Origin: Faecalibacterium sp. UBA1819
GTDB lineage: Bacteria > Bacillota > Clostridia > Oscillospirales > Ruminococcaceae
Assembly (NCBI GenBank): GCA_002315015.1
Contig: DCEX01000030.1
Span: 17,079-40,227, forward strand
Direction: 5' to 3'
Length of the DNA: 23,149 nt
Part shown: positions 16,347 through 23,050 of the stretch, in pieces
How the letters are laid out: every line of letters starts with the position of its first letter
How positions within the stretch are numbered: position 1 is the first letter of the stretch
Translations under genes and position numbers: made by a program
Notes under the pieces: generated by a model
Seen by the model: only the letters and a program-made list of their open reading frames with translations
Told to the model about the DNA's origin: nothing
The model's database searches: none

Positions 16347-16375
16347 ATCATACCATAGAAAAAGAAAAATGAAAA
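16347..16375 (-). promoter_or_regulatory. Probable promoter of the ddl-murI-DUF1934-argS operon
   Basis: On the minus strand TTTTCA (16370-16375) and TATGAT (16347-16352) are 17 bases apart. The -35 box is weak (4 of 6). It lies back to back with the rpmG promoter. Confidence 0.5.
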
Positions 16376-16409
16376 GGGGTTTTTCCCGCGAAAAAACGCA
16401 GCTTTGCCC

Positions 16410-16438
16410 TTGACGCGGCGGCTTAAATATGATATGAT
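16410..16438 (+). promoter_or_regulatory. Sigma-A-type promoter of rpmG-secE-nusG
   Basis: TTGACG (16410-16415) and TATGAT (16433-16438) are exactly 17 bases apart. A leader of about 100 bases follows, with a GCGCAT/ATGCGC inverted repeat (16472-16500). Confidence 0.85.
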
Positions 16439-16544
16439 GGTGTCACCTCGTTCGGAGGGCTCTTTTTTTGTGCGCATTTTTCGGCCTATGGCAGATGCGC
16501 CGGCCACCGGAAGAGGGAGGCTATTTATATGGAGGTGCCGAAAC

Positions 16545-16694
16545 ATGAGAGTGAAGATCACACTGGCATGCACAGAGTGCAAGCAGCGCAACTACAACAC
16601 GATGAAAAACAAGAAGAACAACCCTGATCGTCTTGAGATGAACAAGTACTGCCGCTTCTGCAAAAAGCACACTGCTCACCGCGAGACCAAATAA
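16545..16694 (+). CDS. rpmG: 50S ribosomal protein L33
   Basis: A 49-residue basic ribosomal protein of the large subunit E-site region. It has the zinc-ribbon cysteine pairs CTEC (9-12) and CRFC (36-39), so it is the zinc-binding (C+) form. The ending KHTAHRETK is typical. GGAGG (16531-16535) lies nine bases before the ATG. The frame is open upstream to 16404, but the start here is fixed by the ribosome site and family length. The order rpmG-secE-nusG is the standard bacterial one. Confidence 0.97.
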   Translation: MRVKITLACTECKQRNYNTMKNKKNNPDRLEMNKYCRFCKKHTAHRETK

Positions 16695-16712
16695 GAAAGG
16701 CGGACAAGTACG

Positions 16713-16958
16713 ATGGCTGATCAGACCGAAAAGAAAAAAGGCTTTTTCGCGTCCGTCAAAGAGAGAGTTTTTGAGTTCGGAAGATTTTTCCGCGACATCA
16801 AAAGCGAGATGAAAAAGGTGGTTTGGCCCACAAAGAAGCAGGTGATTAACAACACCATCATTGTGGCTGTCGTTGTGGTCATCGCCGCCATCATTCTTTC
16901 TCTTTTGGATCTTATCTTCGGCTTTGGCCTGGGGATGTTCTTGCAGACCGCGGTTTAA
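16713..16958 (+). CDS. secE: Preprotein translocase subunit SecE
   Basis: An 81-residue single-span membrane protein of the SecYEG channel. The cytoplasmic amphipathic helix and conserved signature RDIKSEMKKVVWPTKKQVIN (27-46) precede one transmembrane segment (about 47-70, VIL-rich). This is the short Gram-positive form. It sits 18 bases after rpmG and 42 before nusG. Confidence 0.97.
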   Translation: MADQTEKKKGFFASVKERVFEFGRFFRDIKSEMKKVVWPTKKQVINNTIIVAVVVVIAAIILSLLDLIFGFGLGMFLQTAV

Positions 16959-17000
16959 TCTGCGGCCAAAATTCATTTAACGGAAAGCGGGGTTCGCTCA

Positions 17001-17531
17001 ATGGCAGACGAAAGAGATGCCCAGCCGAAATGGTATGTGGTGCATACCTATTCCGGCTACGAAAACAAGGTGCGTCAGGACCTTGAAACCGTCGTGGAGA
17101 ACCGCCGGCTTCAGGACTTGATCTATGAGGTGCGCGTACCCGTAGAGATTGCCACCGAGATCAAAGACGGCAAAGAGCGCGAGGTGGAGCATAAGCTTTT
17201 CCCCGGCTATGTGCTGGTAAAAATGATTATGACCGACGACAGCTGGTATGTGGTGCGCAACGCGCGCGGCGTGACAGGCTTTGTCGGCCCGTCGTCCAAG
17301 CCTGTGCCTCTTTCGGATGAAGAGGTAGAGAAGCTGGGTATGGCAACTCACACGGTTCAGCCCGACTTTGCCGTGGGCGAAAACGTACAAATCGTTTCCG
17401 GTGCTCTGGAAGGCTTTATCGGCCTTGTGGAGTCTATCGACGCGAAGGCCAAGAAGGTAAGCGTAAAAGTTTCCATGTTTGGACGCGAAACGCCTGCCGA
17501 GCTGGACTTCACACAGGTGAAACCCCTGTAA
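17001..17531 (+). CDS. nusG: Transcription termination/antitermination factor NusG
   Basis: A 176-residue transcription elongation factor that binds RNA polymerase and modulates pausing. The NGN domain begins with WYVVHTYSGYENKV (10-23). The FPGYVLVKM segment and RNARGVTGFVG follow. The C-terminal KOW domain is VGENVQIVSGALEGFIGLVESI (about 125-146), ending VSMFGRETPAELDFTQVKPL. No insert domain is present. A short GC-rich hairpin (17555-17571) follows the stop. Confidence 0.98.
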   Translation: MADERDAQPKWYVVHTYSGYENKVRQDLETVVENRRLQDLIYEVRVPVEIATEIKDGKEREVEHKLFPGYVLVKMIMTDDSWYVVRNARGVTGFVGPSSKPVPLSDEEVEKLGMATHTVQPDFAVGENVQIVSGALEGFIGLVESIDAKAKKVSVKVSMFGRETPAELDFTQVKPL

Positions 17532-17554
17532 ATTCACATTTTTTTCGGTAAGAC

Positions 17555-17577
17555 CCGCGCGCTTTGCGCGGCTTCTT
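17555..17577 (+). terminator. Weak hairpin after nusG, possible attenuator
   Basis: A 6-bp GC stem (CCGCGC/GCGCGG, 17555-17560 with 17566-17571) is followed by CTTCTT. It could partly separate nusG from rplK expression. No separate rplK promoter was found, so read-through is needed. Confidence 0.4.
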
Positions 17578-17580
17578 ATA

Positions 17581-17642
17581 GAGCATACGGTTGTATGCTC
17601 GTGGGAGGGTGCGGCATCCGGCTGTCACCCGTAACTTACCAC
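17581..17642 (+). promoter_or_regulatory. Probable ribosomal protein L1 autoregulatory leader
   Basis: Before rplK stands a perfect 8-bp hairpin (17581-17588 with 17593-17600). Next is a structure with outer helix GTGG/CCAC (17601-17604 with 17639-17642), an asymmetric internal loop, and inner helix GGGTG/CACCC (17607-17611 with 17626-17630). The GTGGGAGG and TTACCAC edges match the L1-binding site of 23S rRNA (helix 76-78), which runs GGTGGGAGG to ATACCACC. L1, encoded by rplA, is known to repress its own rplK-rplA message by binding such a mimic. Confidence 0.75.
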
Positions 17643-17662
17643 AATTTTTGGAGGTGCACAAA

Positions 17663-18088
17663 ATGGCTCAGAAGGTAGTGGGGTATATTAAGCTCCAAAT
17701 TCCCGCCGGTAAAGCTACCCCGGCTCCCCCTGTTGGCCCTGCGCTCGGTCAGCACGGCGTAAACATCATGTCGTTTACAAAAGAATTCAATGAGCGTACA
17801 CAGAAAGACATCGGTTATCTGATTCCCGTAGTTATCACGGTTTATGCGGATCGTTCCTTCAGCTTCATCACCAAGACGCCGCCCGCGGCTGTCCTGATCA
17901 AGAAGGCTGTCGGCATCGAGAGCGGCTCCGGTGTGCCCAACAAAACTAAGGTTGCTTCCATCACCCGCAAACAGCTGGAGGAGATTGCAACCACGAAAAT
18001 GCCCGACTTGAACGCTGCCAACCTGGAAGCAGCCGTAAGCATGGTTGCAGGCACTTGCCGCAGCATGGGCGTTACGGTAACTGACTAA
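17663..18088 (+). CDS. rplK: 50S ribosomal protein L11
   Basis: A 141-residue protein, the standard length. It binds the GTPase-associated centre of 23S rRNA. Family blocks are [20 protein letters not shown] (near the N-terminus), [30 protein letters not shown] and [21 protein letters not shown] lies before the ATG; the open frame back to 17591 runs through the leader and is not coding. Cotranscribed with rplA. Confidence 0.98.
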   Translation: MAQKVVGYIKLQIPAGKATPAPPVGPALGQHGVNIMSFTKEFNERTQKDIGYLIPVVITVYADRSFSFITKTPPAAVLIKKAVGIESGSGVPNKTKVASITRKQLEEIATTKMPDLNAANLEAAVSMVAGTCRSMGVTVTD

Positions 18089-18140
18089 TACGCCCCGCCA
18101 TTAGTGGGAGGAATATTCCGATATACCACAGGAGGAAACT

Positions 18141-18836
18141 ATGAATCACGGTAAACATTACGTTGACAGCAAAAAGCTGATCGACCGTACAAAATTGTAT
18201 GACAGCGAAGAGGCTTTGAGCCTGTGCTGCCAGACTGCAAAAGCAAAATTTGACGAAACTGTCGAGCTGCACGTCCGTTTGGGCGTTGACAGCCGTCACG
18301 CTGACCAGCAGGTTCGCGGTGCAGTTGTTCTGCCCCACGGTACCGGTAAGGACGTTCGCGTTGTTGCCATCGCTAAGGGCGACGCTGCAAAGGCTGCTGA
18401 AGAAGCAGGCGCAATGCTGGTAGGCGACGCCGACCTGATTGCTAAGATCCAGAACGAGGGCTTTGTGGATTTCGACGTGCTCGTTACCACTCCCGACATG
18501 ATGGGTCAGGTTGGTCGTTTGGGTAAAGTGCTCGGCCCCCGCGGCTTGATGCCGAACCCCAAAGCCGGTACGGTTACCCCCGACTTGGGTCGTGCCGTTT
18601 CCGAGGCAAAAGCCGGTAAGATTGAGTATCGTCTGGACAAGGCGAACATCATCCATGTTCCCATCGGCAAGGCTTCCTTTGGCGCTGATAAGCTGGGCGA
18701 AAACCTCAGCACCGTCATGGAGGCTATCGTGAAGGCGAAACCCGCCGCTGCAAAAGGCCAGTACATCAAGAGTGTTACTGTTGCTTCCACGATGGGCCCC
18801 GGCATTAAGCTGAACAACGCAAAGTTCGGCGGCTAA
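18141..18836 (+). CDS. rplA: 50S ribosomal protein L1
   Basis: A 231-residue protein forming the mobile L1 stalk that helps tRNA leave the E site. Conserved parts are [48 protein letters not shown] (given in family order) and [13 protein letters not shown]. The RNA-binding domain I is split between both ends, as usual. AGGAGGAAACT precedes the ATG. L1 should also repress this operon through the leader before rplK. A strong terminator follows, so rplJL is transcribed separately. Confidence 0.98.
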   Translation: MNHGKHYVDSKKLIDRTKLYDSEEALSLCCQTAKAKFDETVELHVRLGVDSRHADQQVRGAVVLPHGTGKDVRVVAIAKGDAAKAAEEAGAMLVGDADLIAKIQNEGFVDFDVLVTTPDMMGQVGRLGKVLGPRGLMPNPKAGTVTPDLGRAVSEAKAGKIEYRLDKANIIHVPIGKASFGADKLGENLSTVMEAIVKAKPAAAKGQYIKSVTVASTMGPGIKLNNAKFGG

Positions 18837-18866
18837 TTTTTGCCGAAAGCTTTATTGACGAAAAAG

Positions 18867-18904
18867 AACACCGTTTCTGCTCTGTGCAGAAGCGGTGTTT
18901 TTTT
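18867..18904 (+). terminator. Terminator after rplA
   Basis: A 14-bp stem with one G.U pair (18867-18880 with 18886-18899) has a 5-base loop and a run of seven T. It closes the rpmG-rplA transcript. Confidence 0.93.
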
Positions 18905-19072
18905 ATGCCAATTCCTGTAAGAATCTCCTGCCGGTATTTGGCCAGCCGCAATCAAATGTGTTTGTATGTTTGGCGAATCTATTTTATTTGTATTGTTTCT
19001 CGTATCGCTGCCGGGCAGGCCGTTATATTTTTGTGCTATGTCACCAAAATCGTTTTGTCATTTTTTTAGGGG
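18905..19072. other. AT-rich spacer without recognisable gene
   Basis: Between the rplA terminator and the promoter of the next GNAT gene I see no ribosome site with a credible reading frame, no family match and no strong hairpin. Short open frames on both strands lack coding character. It may be decayed sequence from an insertion event. Confidence 0.5.
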
Positions 19073-19101
19073 TTGCCAAAAGCAGTCATTTGCACTACAA
19101 T
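19073..19101 (+). promoter_or_regulatory. Sigma-A-type promoter of the GNAT pair
   Basis: TTGCCA (19073-19078) and TACAAT (19096-19101) are 17 bases apart, about 60 bases before the ATG at 19164. Confidence 0.8.
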
Positions 19102-19163
19102 AGGCTTCAAGTTTAATGCAGTATCTCAGCATGGTAAAACTGTATTTGTCAGAAGGAAGAATA

Positions 19164-19604
19164 ATGCGGGCAATTAAAGAGATTTTATACGGAACAGAGG
19201 AGTATGCCAAAACTTTGGCACTCAGAAATAAAGTGATGCGGATTCCTTTGGGGTTAAACATCTATGAAGAAGATTTTTCTTCCGAGCAAGATGCTTTGAT
19301 GGTGGGAATGTTTGAGGGCGAAAATCTGTTGGGTGTTGGCGTGATGTCGAACCATGGCCCCGATTATAAGCTGGAATATCTGTGTATTGATTCTGAGATT
19401 CAAAGCTGCGGCATTGGGGCAAGTTTGTTGGAGCACTTAGAAGAACGGGCAAAAGAGCAGGGCGCGGAAAAAATTTCAATGGATGCGCGTGTATCGGCAA
19501 AGAAATTTTATGCGCGTCACGGCTATGAAACAGTCGGAGATATTTTCTTGCTCGACTATGCCCCGGTGGAGCATATCGTAATGGAAAAGAAGCTTACCAT
19601 GTAA
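19164..19604 (+). CDS. GNAT family N-acetyltransferase
   Basis: A 146-residue acetyltransferase of the compact GNAT type. The core LEYLCIDSEIQSCGIGASLLEHLEERAKEQG carries the acetyl-CoA loop QSCGIGASLL, followed by ISMDARVSAKKFYARHGYETVGD. This resembles the ElaA/YjcF-like or generic small-molecule group; the acceptor is unknown. The ATG at 19164 has AGAAGGA six bases upstream. The earlier ATG at 19116 lies too near the predicted transcript start and has no ribosome site. With the next gene it forms a two-gene unit lodged between rplA and rplJ, with base composition more AT-rich than the ribosomal genes. Confidence 0.88.
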   Translation: MRAIKEILYGTEEYAKTLALRNKVMRIPLGLNIYEEDFSSEQDALMVGMFEGENLLGVGVMSNHGPDYKLEYLCIDSEIQSCGIGASLLEHLEERAKEQGAEKISMDARVSAKKFYARHGYETVGDIFLLDYAPVEHIVMEKKLTM

Positions 19605-19609
19605 CAAGA

Positions 19610-19629
19610 GCCTCAAAACGTGTTGAGGC
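19610..19629 (+). other. Small hairpin between the two GNAT genes
   Basis: GCCTCAA and TTGAGGC (19610-19616 with 19623-19629) form a 7-bp stem directly before the AAGGGGAG ribosome site of the second gene. There is no T run, so it is not a terminator. It may affect translation of the second gene. Confidence 0.5.
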
Positions 19630-19645
19630 AAGGGGAGAAAAAGTT

Positions 19646-20119
19646 ATGATTCGCTTAGCACGAAAAGAAGATTATGAAGCAATCAATGTTTTGCGCGCGC
19701 CGGTGTGCGAACTCCATGCAAACAGCTATCCGAATGTGTTTAAGCCGGTGTTTGCACAAGACCACCAAGAGCGCGTTTTAAAAATGATAGAAAACCCGGA
19801 ACAAGAGGTGTTTGTGGCGGAGGAAAGCGGAGTATTGCTGGGCTTTGCCATGGTGGAGTACATCAAACGGGAAGAAACAAACAGTATGTATGCTGTTCAC
19901 ACGGCACATATTGTGGAAATCGGCGTAGACGAAAAAGCGCAGGGAAAAGGCGTTGGAACCGCACTGATAGAGACGGTCAAGACAGAAGCGAAAGCGCGCG
20001 GATGCCATTCGGTTCAATTGGATGTTTGGGAATTTAATAAAAGTGCACTTCGGTTTTACGAGAAATTAGGCTTCGTCACCTTCCGCAGAAAAATGGAACA
20101 AGTGCTGGACGAATCTTGA
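19646..20119 (+). CDS. GNAT family N-acetyltransferase
   Basis: A 157-residue GNAT acetyltransferase. Motif A is IVEIGVDEKAQGKGVGTALI with the acetyl-CoA loop QGKGVGTAL, and motif B is QLDVWEFNKSALRFYEKLGF, ending FRRKMEQVL. The last part resembles the GNAT at 11489-11965 (WTCNPTAVKFYEKMGL and MEQIL), so they are likely members of one subfamily. The acceptor is unknown. AAGGGGAG precedes the ATG. No terminator follows; the rplJ promoter begins nine bases after the stop. Confidence 0.9.
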   Translation: MIRLARKEDYEAINVLRAPVCELHANSYPNVFKPVFAQDHQERVLKMIENPEQEVFVAEESGVLLGFAMVEYIKREETNSMYAVHTAHIVEIGVDEKAQGKGVGTALIETVKTEAKARGCHSVQLDVWEFNKSALRFYEKLGFVTFRRKMEQVLDES

Positions 20120-20127
20120 AAAATATA

Positions 20128-20156
20128 TTGACAAATAGGACAAAATCTGATATAGT
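20128..20156 (+). promoter_or_regulatory. Strong sigma-A promoter of rplJ-rplL
   Basis: A perfect TTGACA (20128-20133) and TATAGT (20151-20156) are 17 bases apart. The leader to rplJ would be about 164 bases. Confidence 0.92.
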
Positions 20157-20171
20157 ATAAGAGCTGTTTTA

Positions 20172-20277
20172 AAGACAGCAGGTGCTTGAACGCATAATGG
20201 GCTTGTCCCGCCTGCCGAGAAACGTGCAAAAATGAGATTTTTTTGCCTTTTTCTCGTGCGAGAAAAAGGCTTTTTTT
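20172..20277 (+). promoter_or_regulatory. L10 leader with attenuator upstream of rplJ
   Basis: The leader contains AGACAGCAGG (20174-20182) pairing by GCAGGTG/CGCCTGC (20178-20184 with 20209-20215) and ending CCTGCCGAG. This is the recognisable core of the L10 leader, where L10(L12)4 binds its own message. It is followed by an intrinsic terminator (20245-20277). In Gram-positive bacteria binding of the complex is thought to favour termination, so excess L10/L12 would stop rplJL transcription. Confidence 0.8.
20245..20277 (+). terminator. Attenuator terminator in the rplJ leader
   Basis: An 11-bp perfect stem (20245-20255 with 20260-20270), GTGC loop and seven T. It lies 50 bases before the rplJ start and after the promoter, so it acts within the leader rather than at the end of the GNAT gene only. 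Confidence 0.88.
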
Positions 20278-20326
20278 GCACCTGTGTTGAAATGGCGAAA
20301 TTTGTCTGAAACGAGGTGAAACCAAT

Positions 20327-20833
20327 ATGCCGAGTCAAAAGATTCTGACCGAGAAGCAAGCCTTTGTTGCCGAGCTGCGTGAAAAGCTGCAAGGTTCTGT
20401 GGCTGGCGTTGTGGTGGATTACAAGGGTATCAATGTGGCTGACGACACAAAGCTGCGTAAGGAGCTGCGTGAGGCTGGCGTTGAGTACGCTGTTATCAAG
20501 AACACCATGCTGCGTCTGGCGGTGCAGGGTACTGAGCTGGAGGGCATTGCGGACGCTTTTAAAGGCTCTACCGCTATTGCAATTTCCAAGGAGGATCCCA
20601 TCGCTGCTGCCCGCATTCTGAACAAGTTTGCAGAGGCTTCCAAGGGTGCTTTCTCCCTGAAAGGCGGCTACATGGAGGGTTCTGTTCTGTCCCTGGACGA
20701 GCTGACCGCCATCGCCAAACTGCCCGATTACAAAGGCATGCTGTCTATGTTCGCGGGCGCTCTCACCGGCACGCTCAGCGGTCTTGCTGTTGCGATGCAG
20801 GCTTATGTGGATAAAGAAGGTTCTGCCGCGTAA
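20327..20833 (+). CDS. rplJ: 50S ribosomal protein L10
   Basis: A 168-residue protein that anchors L7/L12 dimers to the ribosome. Typical parts are the start SQKILTEKQAFVAELREKL, VVDYKGINVADDTKLRKELR, YAVIKNTMLRLAV and the C-terminal helix that binds L7/L12 dimers (LAVAMQAYVDKEGS). GAGGTGA precedes the ATG. It is followed after 48 bases by rplL and is controlled by the leader upstream. Confidence 0.98.
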   Translation: MPSQKILTEKQAFVAELREKLQGSVAGVVVDYKGINVADDTKLRKELREAGVEYAVIKNTMLRLAVQGTELEGIADAFKGSTAIAISKEDPIAAARILNKFAEASKGAFSLKGGYMEGSVLSLDELTAIAKLPDYKGMLSMFAGALTGTLSGLAVAMQAYVDKEGSAA

Positions 20834-20881
20834 GCAAAGAATTTTAAAACATTACTTTATTTTGAATTTGGAGGTATTACC

Positions 20882-21253
20882 ATGGCTTCTGAGAAGATCA
20901 CTGCCATTTTGGATTCCATTAAGGAACTGTCCATCCTCGAGCTGAAAGAGCTCATCGACACCTATTGCGAAGAGTTCGGCGTTTCTGCCGTTGCTGCTGC
21001 TGCTCCCGCTGCCGGCGGCGCTGCTCCTGCTGCTGAAGAGAAGACCGAGTTTGACGTTGTGCTGGTTGAGGCTGGCGCAAGCAAGATGAACGTCATCAAG
21101 GTTGTTAAGGAAGTTACCGGCCTGGGCCTGAAAGAGGCAAAAGAGATGGTCGACAACGCTCCGAAGACTCTGAAAGAGGCTGCCCAGAAGGCTGACGCTG
21201 AAGAGATGAAGAAGAAGCTGGAAGAGGCTGGCGCAAAGGTCGAGCTGAAGTAA
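20882..21253 (+). CDS. rplL: 50S ribosomal protein L7/L12
   Basis: A 123-residue stalk protein that recruits translation GTPases. The N-terminal dimerisation domain (1-33) is followed by an Ala/Pro/Gly hinge (about 38-55) and the C-terminal domain with [20 protein letters not shown] and [32 protein letters not shown] precedes the ATG. It uses highly biased codons. A terminator follows at 21279-21316. Confidence 0.98.
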   Translation: MASEKITAILDSIKELSILELKELIDTYCEEFGVSAVAAAAPAAGGAAPAAEEKTEFDVVLVEAGASKMNVIKVVKEVTGLGLKEAKEMVDNAPKTLKEAAQKADAEEMKKKLEEAGAKVELK

Positions 21254-21278
21254 TTTTTCTTCCTGTTTGGCATTACAA

Positions 21279-21316
21279 GCCCCCGACGTGGTTTTTACCG
21301 CGTCGGGGGCTTTTTT
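21279..21316 (+). terminator. Terminator after rplL
   Basis: A perfect 10-bp GC-rich stem (21279-21288 with 21301-21310) followed by six T. Confidence 0.93.
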
Positions 21317-21324
21317 CTGTTTGT

Positions 21325-21428
21325 TTTTTCTTGTGCTTGTTTTTGTTATGTTTTTCGTTAAAAGATAAACGGAAAAGCAACAAAATAATTGACTCTGATG
21401 GGATTTTATGTTATTTTTAAGGTAAAGA
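21325..21428 (+). repeat. 104-bp direct repeat, copy 1 (promoter-bearing)
   Basis: This stretch matches 23046-23149 with two mismatches (21364 G versus A; 21405 T versus C). It begins right after the T run of the rplL terminator and contains the promoter of the first exported Cys-rich protein. Whether it extends beyond 104 bp cannot be told, since the second copy is cut by the window end. Confidence 0.97.
21389..21417 (+). promoter_or_regulatory. Probable promoter of the first exported Cys-rich protein
   Basis: TTGACT (21389-21394) and TATTTT (21412-21417) are 17 bases apart, inside the repeat. The leader to the ATG at 21567 is about 142 bases, in which I see no other gene. Confidence 0.7.
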
Positions 21429-21566
21429 GGAAGTGATTGGTATTCAAGGTGCTTGAAACGCTTTGGCGTGCAAGCAAAAGCTGCGTGCTGAGCGCGGAAA
21501 GCTTTGAGGTCAATCAAACGAAATGGGAAGAAAACAACATAAAAAGAAGAAAAGGAGCTGTTGACA

Positions 21567-22304
21567 ATGAAGAGAAGATTCTTGGTAAAAGCCGCTGCTC
21601 TTTGCGCTGTACTGACGTTTGGCTTTACGGCATCAGGTTTTGCACAGGTGAAGAGTACGGTGGAAACGCAAACAGAAAATGACTGGCTGGTGTGCAGCTG
21701 TGGAAAAACCATGCAGGAGCATCAGGATGAAATTGCGGCGGCAGATACGAGCACGCTGGATTATCTCAATTGCTCCTGCGGTGGGCGGCTGATTGAGGAG
21801 CCGATTTATACTTCTGCGGGAGAGTACACCGGAGAAAGCACCAATTGCAAACATTCTCCGGTCGGAATGGACTATGAAAAAATTTGCACGGTGACGTATG
21901 AGGTTACATGCAGCCGATGCACCTTGTCGGCACAGCGGCAGGAAGAAAAAGCTGTGTGGGAGTGCGATTTTCTTGATGAGCCGCGTGTGCAAAATGAAGT
22001 TTCGACGCCCAGCCGCGAAGTAAGTACAGAAGTTCATCAGGAGGAAATAGCCTTGCCTGAGGAAAATGAAGAAGCGAAATCTACTCCCTGTTCTTACTGT
22101 GGCGGAAATGTTACGGAGAACTTAGCGGATGCATCTACGTGGGTATTTACGGGGGAAGAGCGGCTTTGTGCACATGGTACTATCGGCGGGTACGATAAGG
22201 AAATGAGCAGAACGGTGATCTATCAGATGAAATGCAGTGACTGCGGTATAGGTTCTGACAGAGTGGTGCCCGAAACCACATGGGAATGCCATGGCGTTGT
22301 TTAA
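21567..22304 (+). CDS. Exported Cys-rich protein with two CxxC/CxH modules
   Basis: A 245-residue protein of unknown function. A signal peptide covers residues 1-26 (MKRRF start, hydrophobic core, SGFA cleavage before Gln27). After it come an isolated CSC (43-45), module 1 (Cys69 to Cys133) and module 2 (Cys175 to Cys241), joined by an acidic linker (about 135-172). Module 2 has spacing CxxC-x22-CxH-x19-CxxC-x14-C; module 1 has CxC-x22-CxH-x18-CxxC-x14-C. Shared residues include CGG after the first Cys, TG before CxH, a Tyr before the second CxxC and WxC at the end. The pattern suggests zinc-binding ribbons or disulfides outside the membrane; neither is proven. There is no sortase motif or lipobox. 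AAGGAG is nine bases before the ATG; the TTG at 21561 is less likely. Confidence 0.8.
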   Translation: MKRRFLVKAAALCAVLTFGFTASGFAQVKSTVETQTENDWLVCSCGKTMQEHQDEIAAADTSTLDYLNCSCGGRLIEEPIYTSAGEYTGESTNCKHSPVGMDYEKICTVTYEVTCSRCTLSAQRQEEKAVWECDFLDEPRVQNEVSTPSREVSTEVHQEEIALPEENEEAKSTPCSYCGGNVTENLADASTWVFTGEERLCAHGTIGGYDKEMSRTVIYQMKCSDCGIGSDRVVPETTWECHGVV

Positions 22305-22321
22305 AAGTTCATATTGCTTAA

Positions 22322-22357
22322 AAAGCGCAGGGGCGCGCCCCTGCGCTTTATATATTT
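22322..22357 (+). terminator. Terminator after the first exported Cys-rich protein
   Basis: A 28-base perfect palindrome (22322-22349) can form a 12-bp stem with a CGCG loop, followed by ATATATTTTT. It lies 18 bases after the stop. Confidence 0.88.
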
Positions 22358-22402
22358 TTATGGTAAAATATATATTATTGGTAAAAAATACATGGATAAA
22401 AA

Positions 22403-22431
22403 TTGACAAAAATTCCTTTTTATGGTATTTC
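22403..22431 (+). promoter_or_regulatory. Probable promoter of the second exported Cys-rich protein
   Basis: TTGACA (22403-22408) and TATTTC (22426-22431) are 17 bases apart. The layout parallels TTGACT-17-TATTTT of the repeat, though the rest of the upstream sequence is not conserved. The leader to the ATG at 22573 is about 135 bases and shows no gene. Confidence 0.65.
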
Positions 22432-22572
22432 AAATGCAAAGAAGCTTCAGGACTCTAAACAGTCTCGGGAAATGGGGGATGGATTATTGGAGATGTGTAT
22501 GAGATTGGGTTCTGATTTCTGATATAGAAAAGAATGCAAACAACAAATGAAAGTAGTAAAGGAGTGTTCGTT

Positions 22573-22998
22573 ATGAAAAAAACATTATTCCTGAAAGTTT
22601 TCGCAATGTCTGCGCTGTTGTCTGTTGCTTTTACGGCTTCTGCTTTTGCGGCGGAGAAGACATCGGAAGACGGAGTTTATGTGCAGGATAATGTTTCGGT
22701 GTCCGGTTGTGAAGTAAACGCAGAAGCCTGTCAGGATGAAACATCCGTGCCTGAGGAAAACCCGGATGCAAGATACATTCCTTGTCCCTACTGCGGTGGG
22801 AGGATTGTGGAAAGTGTAATTTTTACAGCTCCGTGGGATTTCACAGGTGCGCAGCGGCCATGTGTGCATGGTTCCCTGGGGGGATATGATAAGGAGCAGT
22901 ACAGAAATCTAATCTACCGGACAACGTGCAACAGATGTGATATTTCTTTTCAACGGACGGCGACCGAGACCCAGTGGGCGTGCTACGGTGTGACTTAA
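22573..22998 (+). CDS. Exported Cys-rich protein with one CxxC/CxH module
   Basis: A 141-residue paralogue of the preceding protein. The signal peptide covers residues 1-26 or 27 (MKKTLF start, cleavage near AFA-AEK). After a low-complexity acidic linker with Cys46 and Cys53 there is one module, Cys71 to Cys137, with spacing CxxC-x22-CxH-x19-CxxC-x14-C, identical to module 2 of its neighbour. The linker ends (VPEENPDARYIPCPYCGG here, LPEENEEAKSTPCSYCGG there) also correspond, so this gene equals signal plus linker plus module 2. Function is unknown; extracellular or cell-surface location is inferred from the signal peptide alone. AAAGGAG lies eight bases before the ATG. It has its own promoter and terminator. 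Confidence 0.8.
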   Translation: MKKTLFLKVFAMSALLSVAFTASAFAAEKTSEDGVYVQDNVSVSGCEVNAEACQDETSVPEENPDARYIPCPYCGGRIVESVIFTAPWDFTGAQRPCVHGSLGGYDKEQYRNLIYRTTCNRCDISFQRTATETQWACYGVT

Positions 22999-23016
22999 AA
23001 AGCTTATATTGCCATA

Positions 23017-23050
23017 AAAAAGCAGGGGTGCTCCCCTGCTTTTTCTTTTT
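23017..23050 (+). terminator. Terminator after the second exported Cys-rich protein
   Basis: A 12-bp stem with A/T outer part (23017-23028 with 23033-23044), TGCT loop and T-rich tail. The direct repeat begins within this tail at 23046. Confidence 0.88.

Noticed and set aside
16446..16469. CCTC/GAGG hairpin followed by seven T at the start of the rpmG transcript
   Set aside because: The stem is only 4 bp and right at the predicted transcript start, too weak for a terminator.
18895..19116. 73-codon Cys-rich frame after rplA
   Set aside because: It starts inside the terminator T run, has no ribosome site and no family resemblance.
21437..21682. Plus-strand 81-codon frame in the leader of the first exported protein
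   Set aside because: No ribosome site, overlaps the start of the signal-peptide gene in another frame, and has no recognisable sequence.
20852..21712. Minus-strand open frame of 286 codons across rplL and the repeat
   Set aside because: It runs through rplL, its terminator and the repeat with low-complexity translation and no family match.
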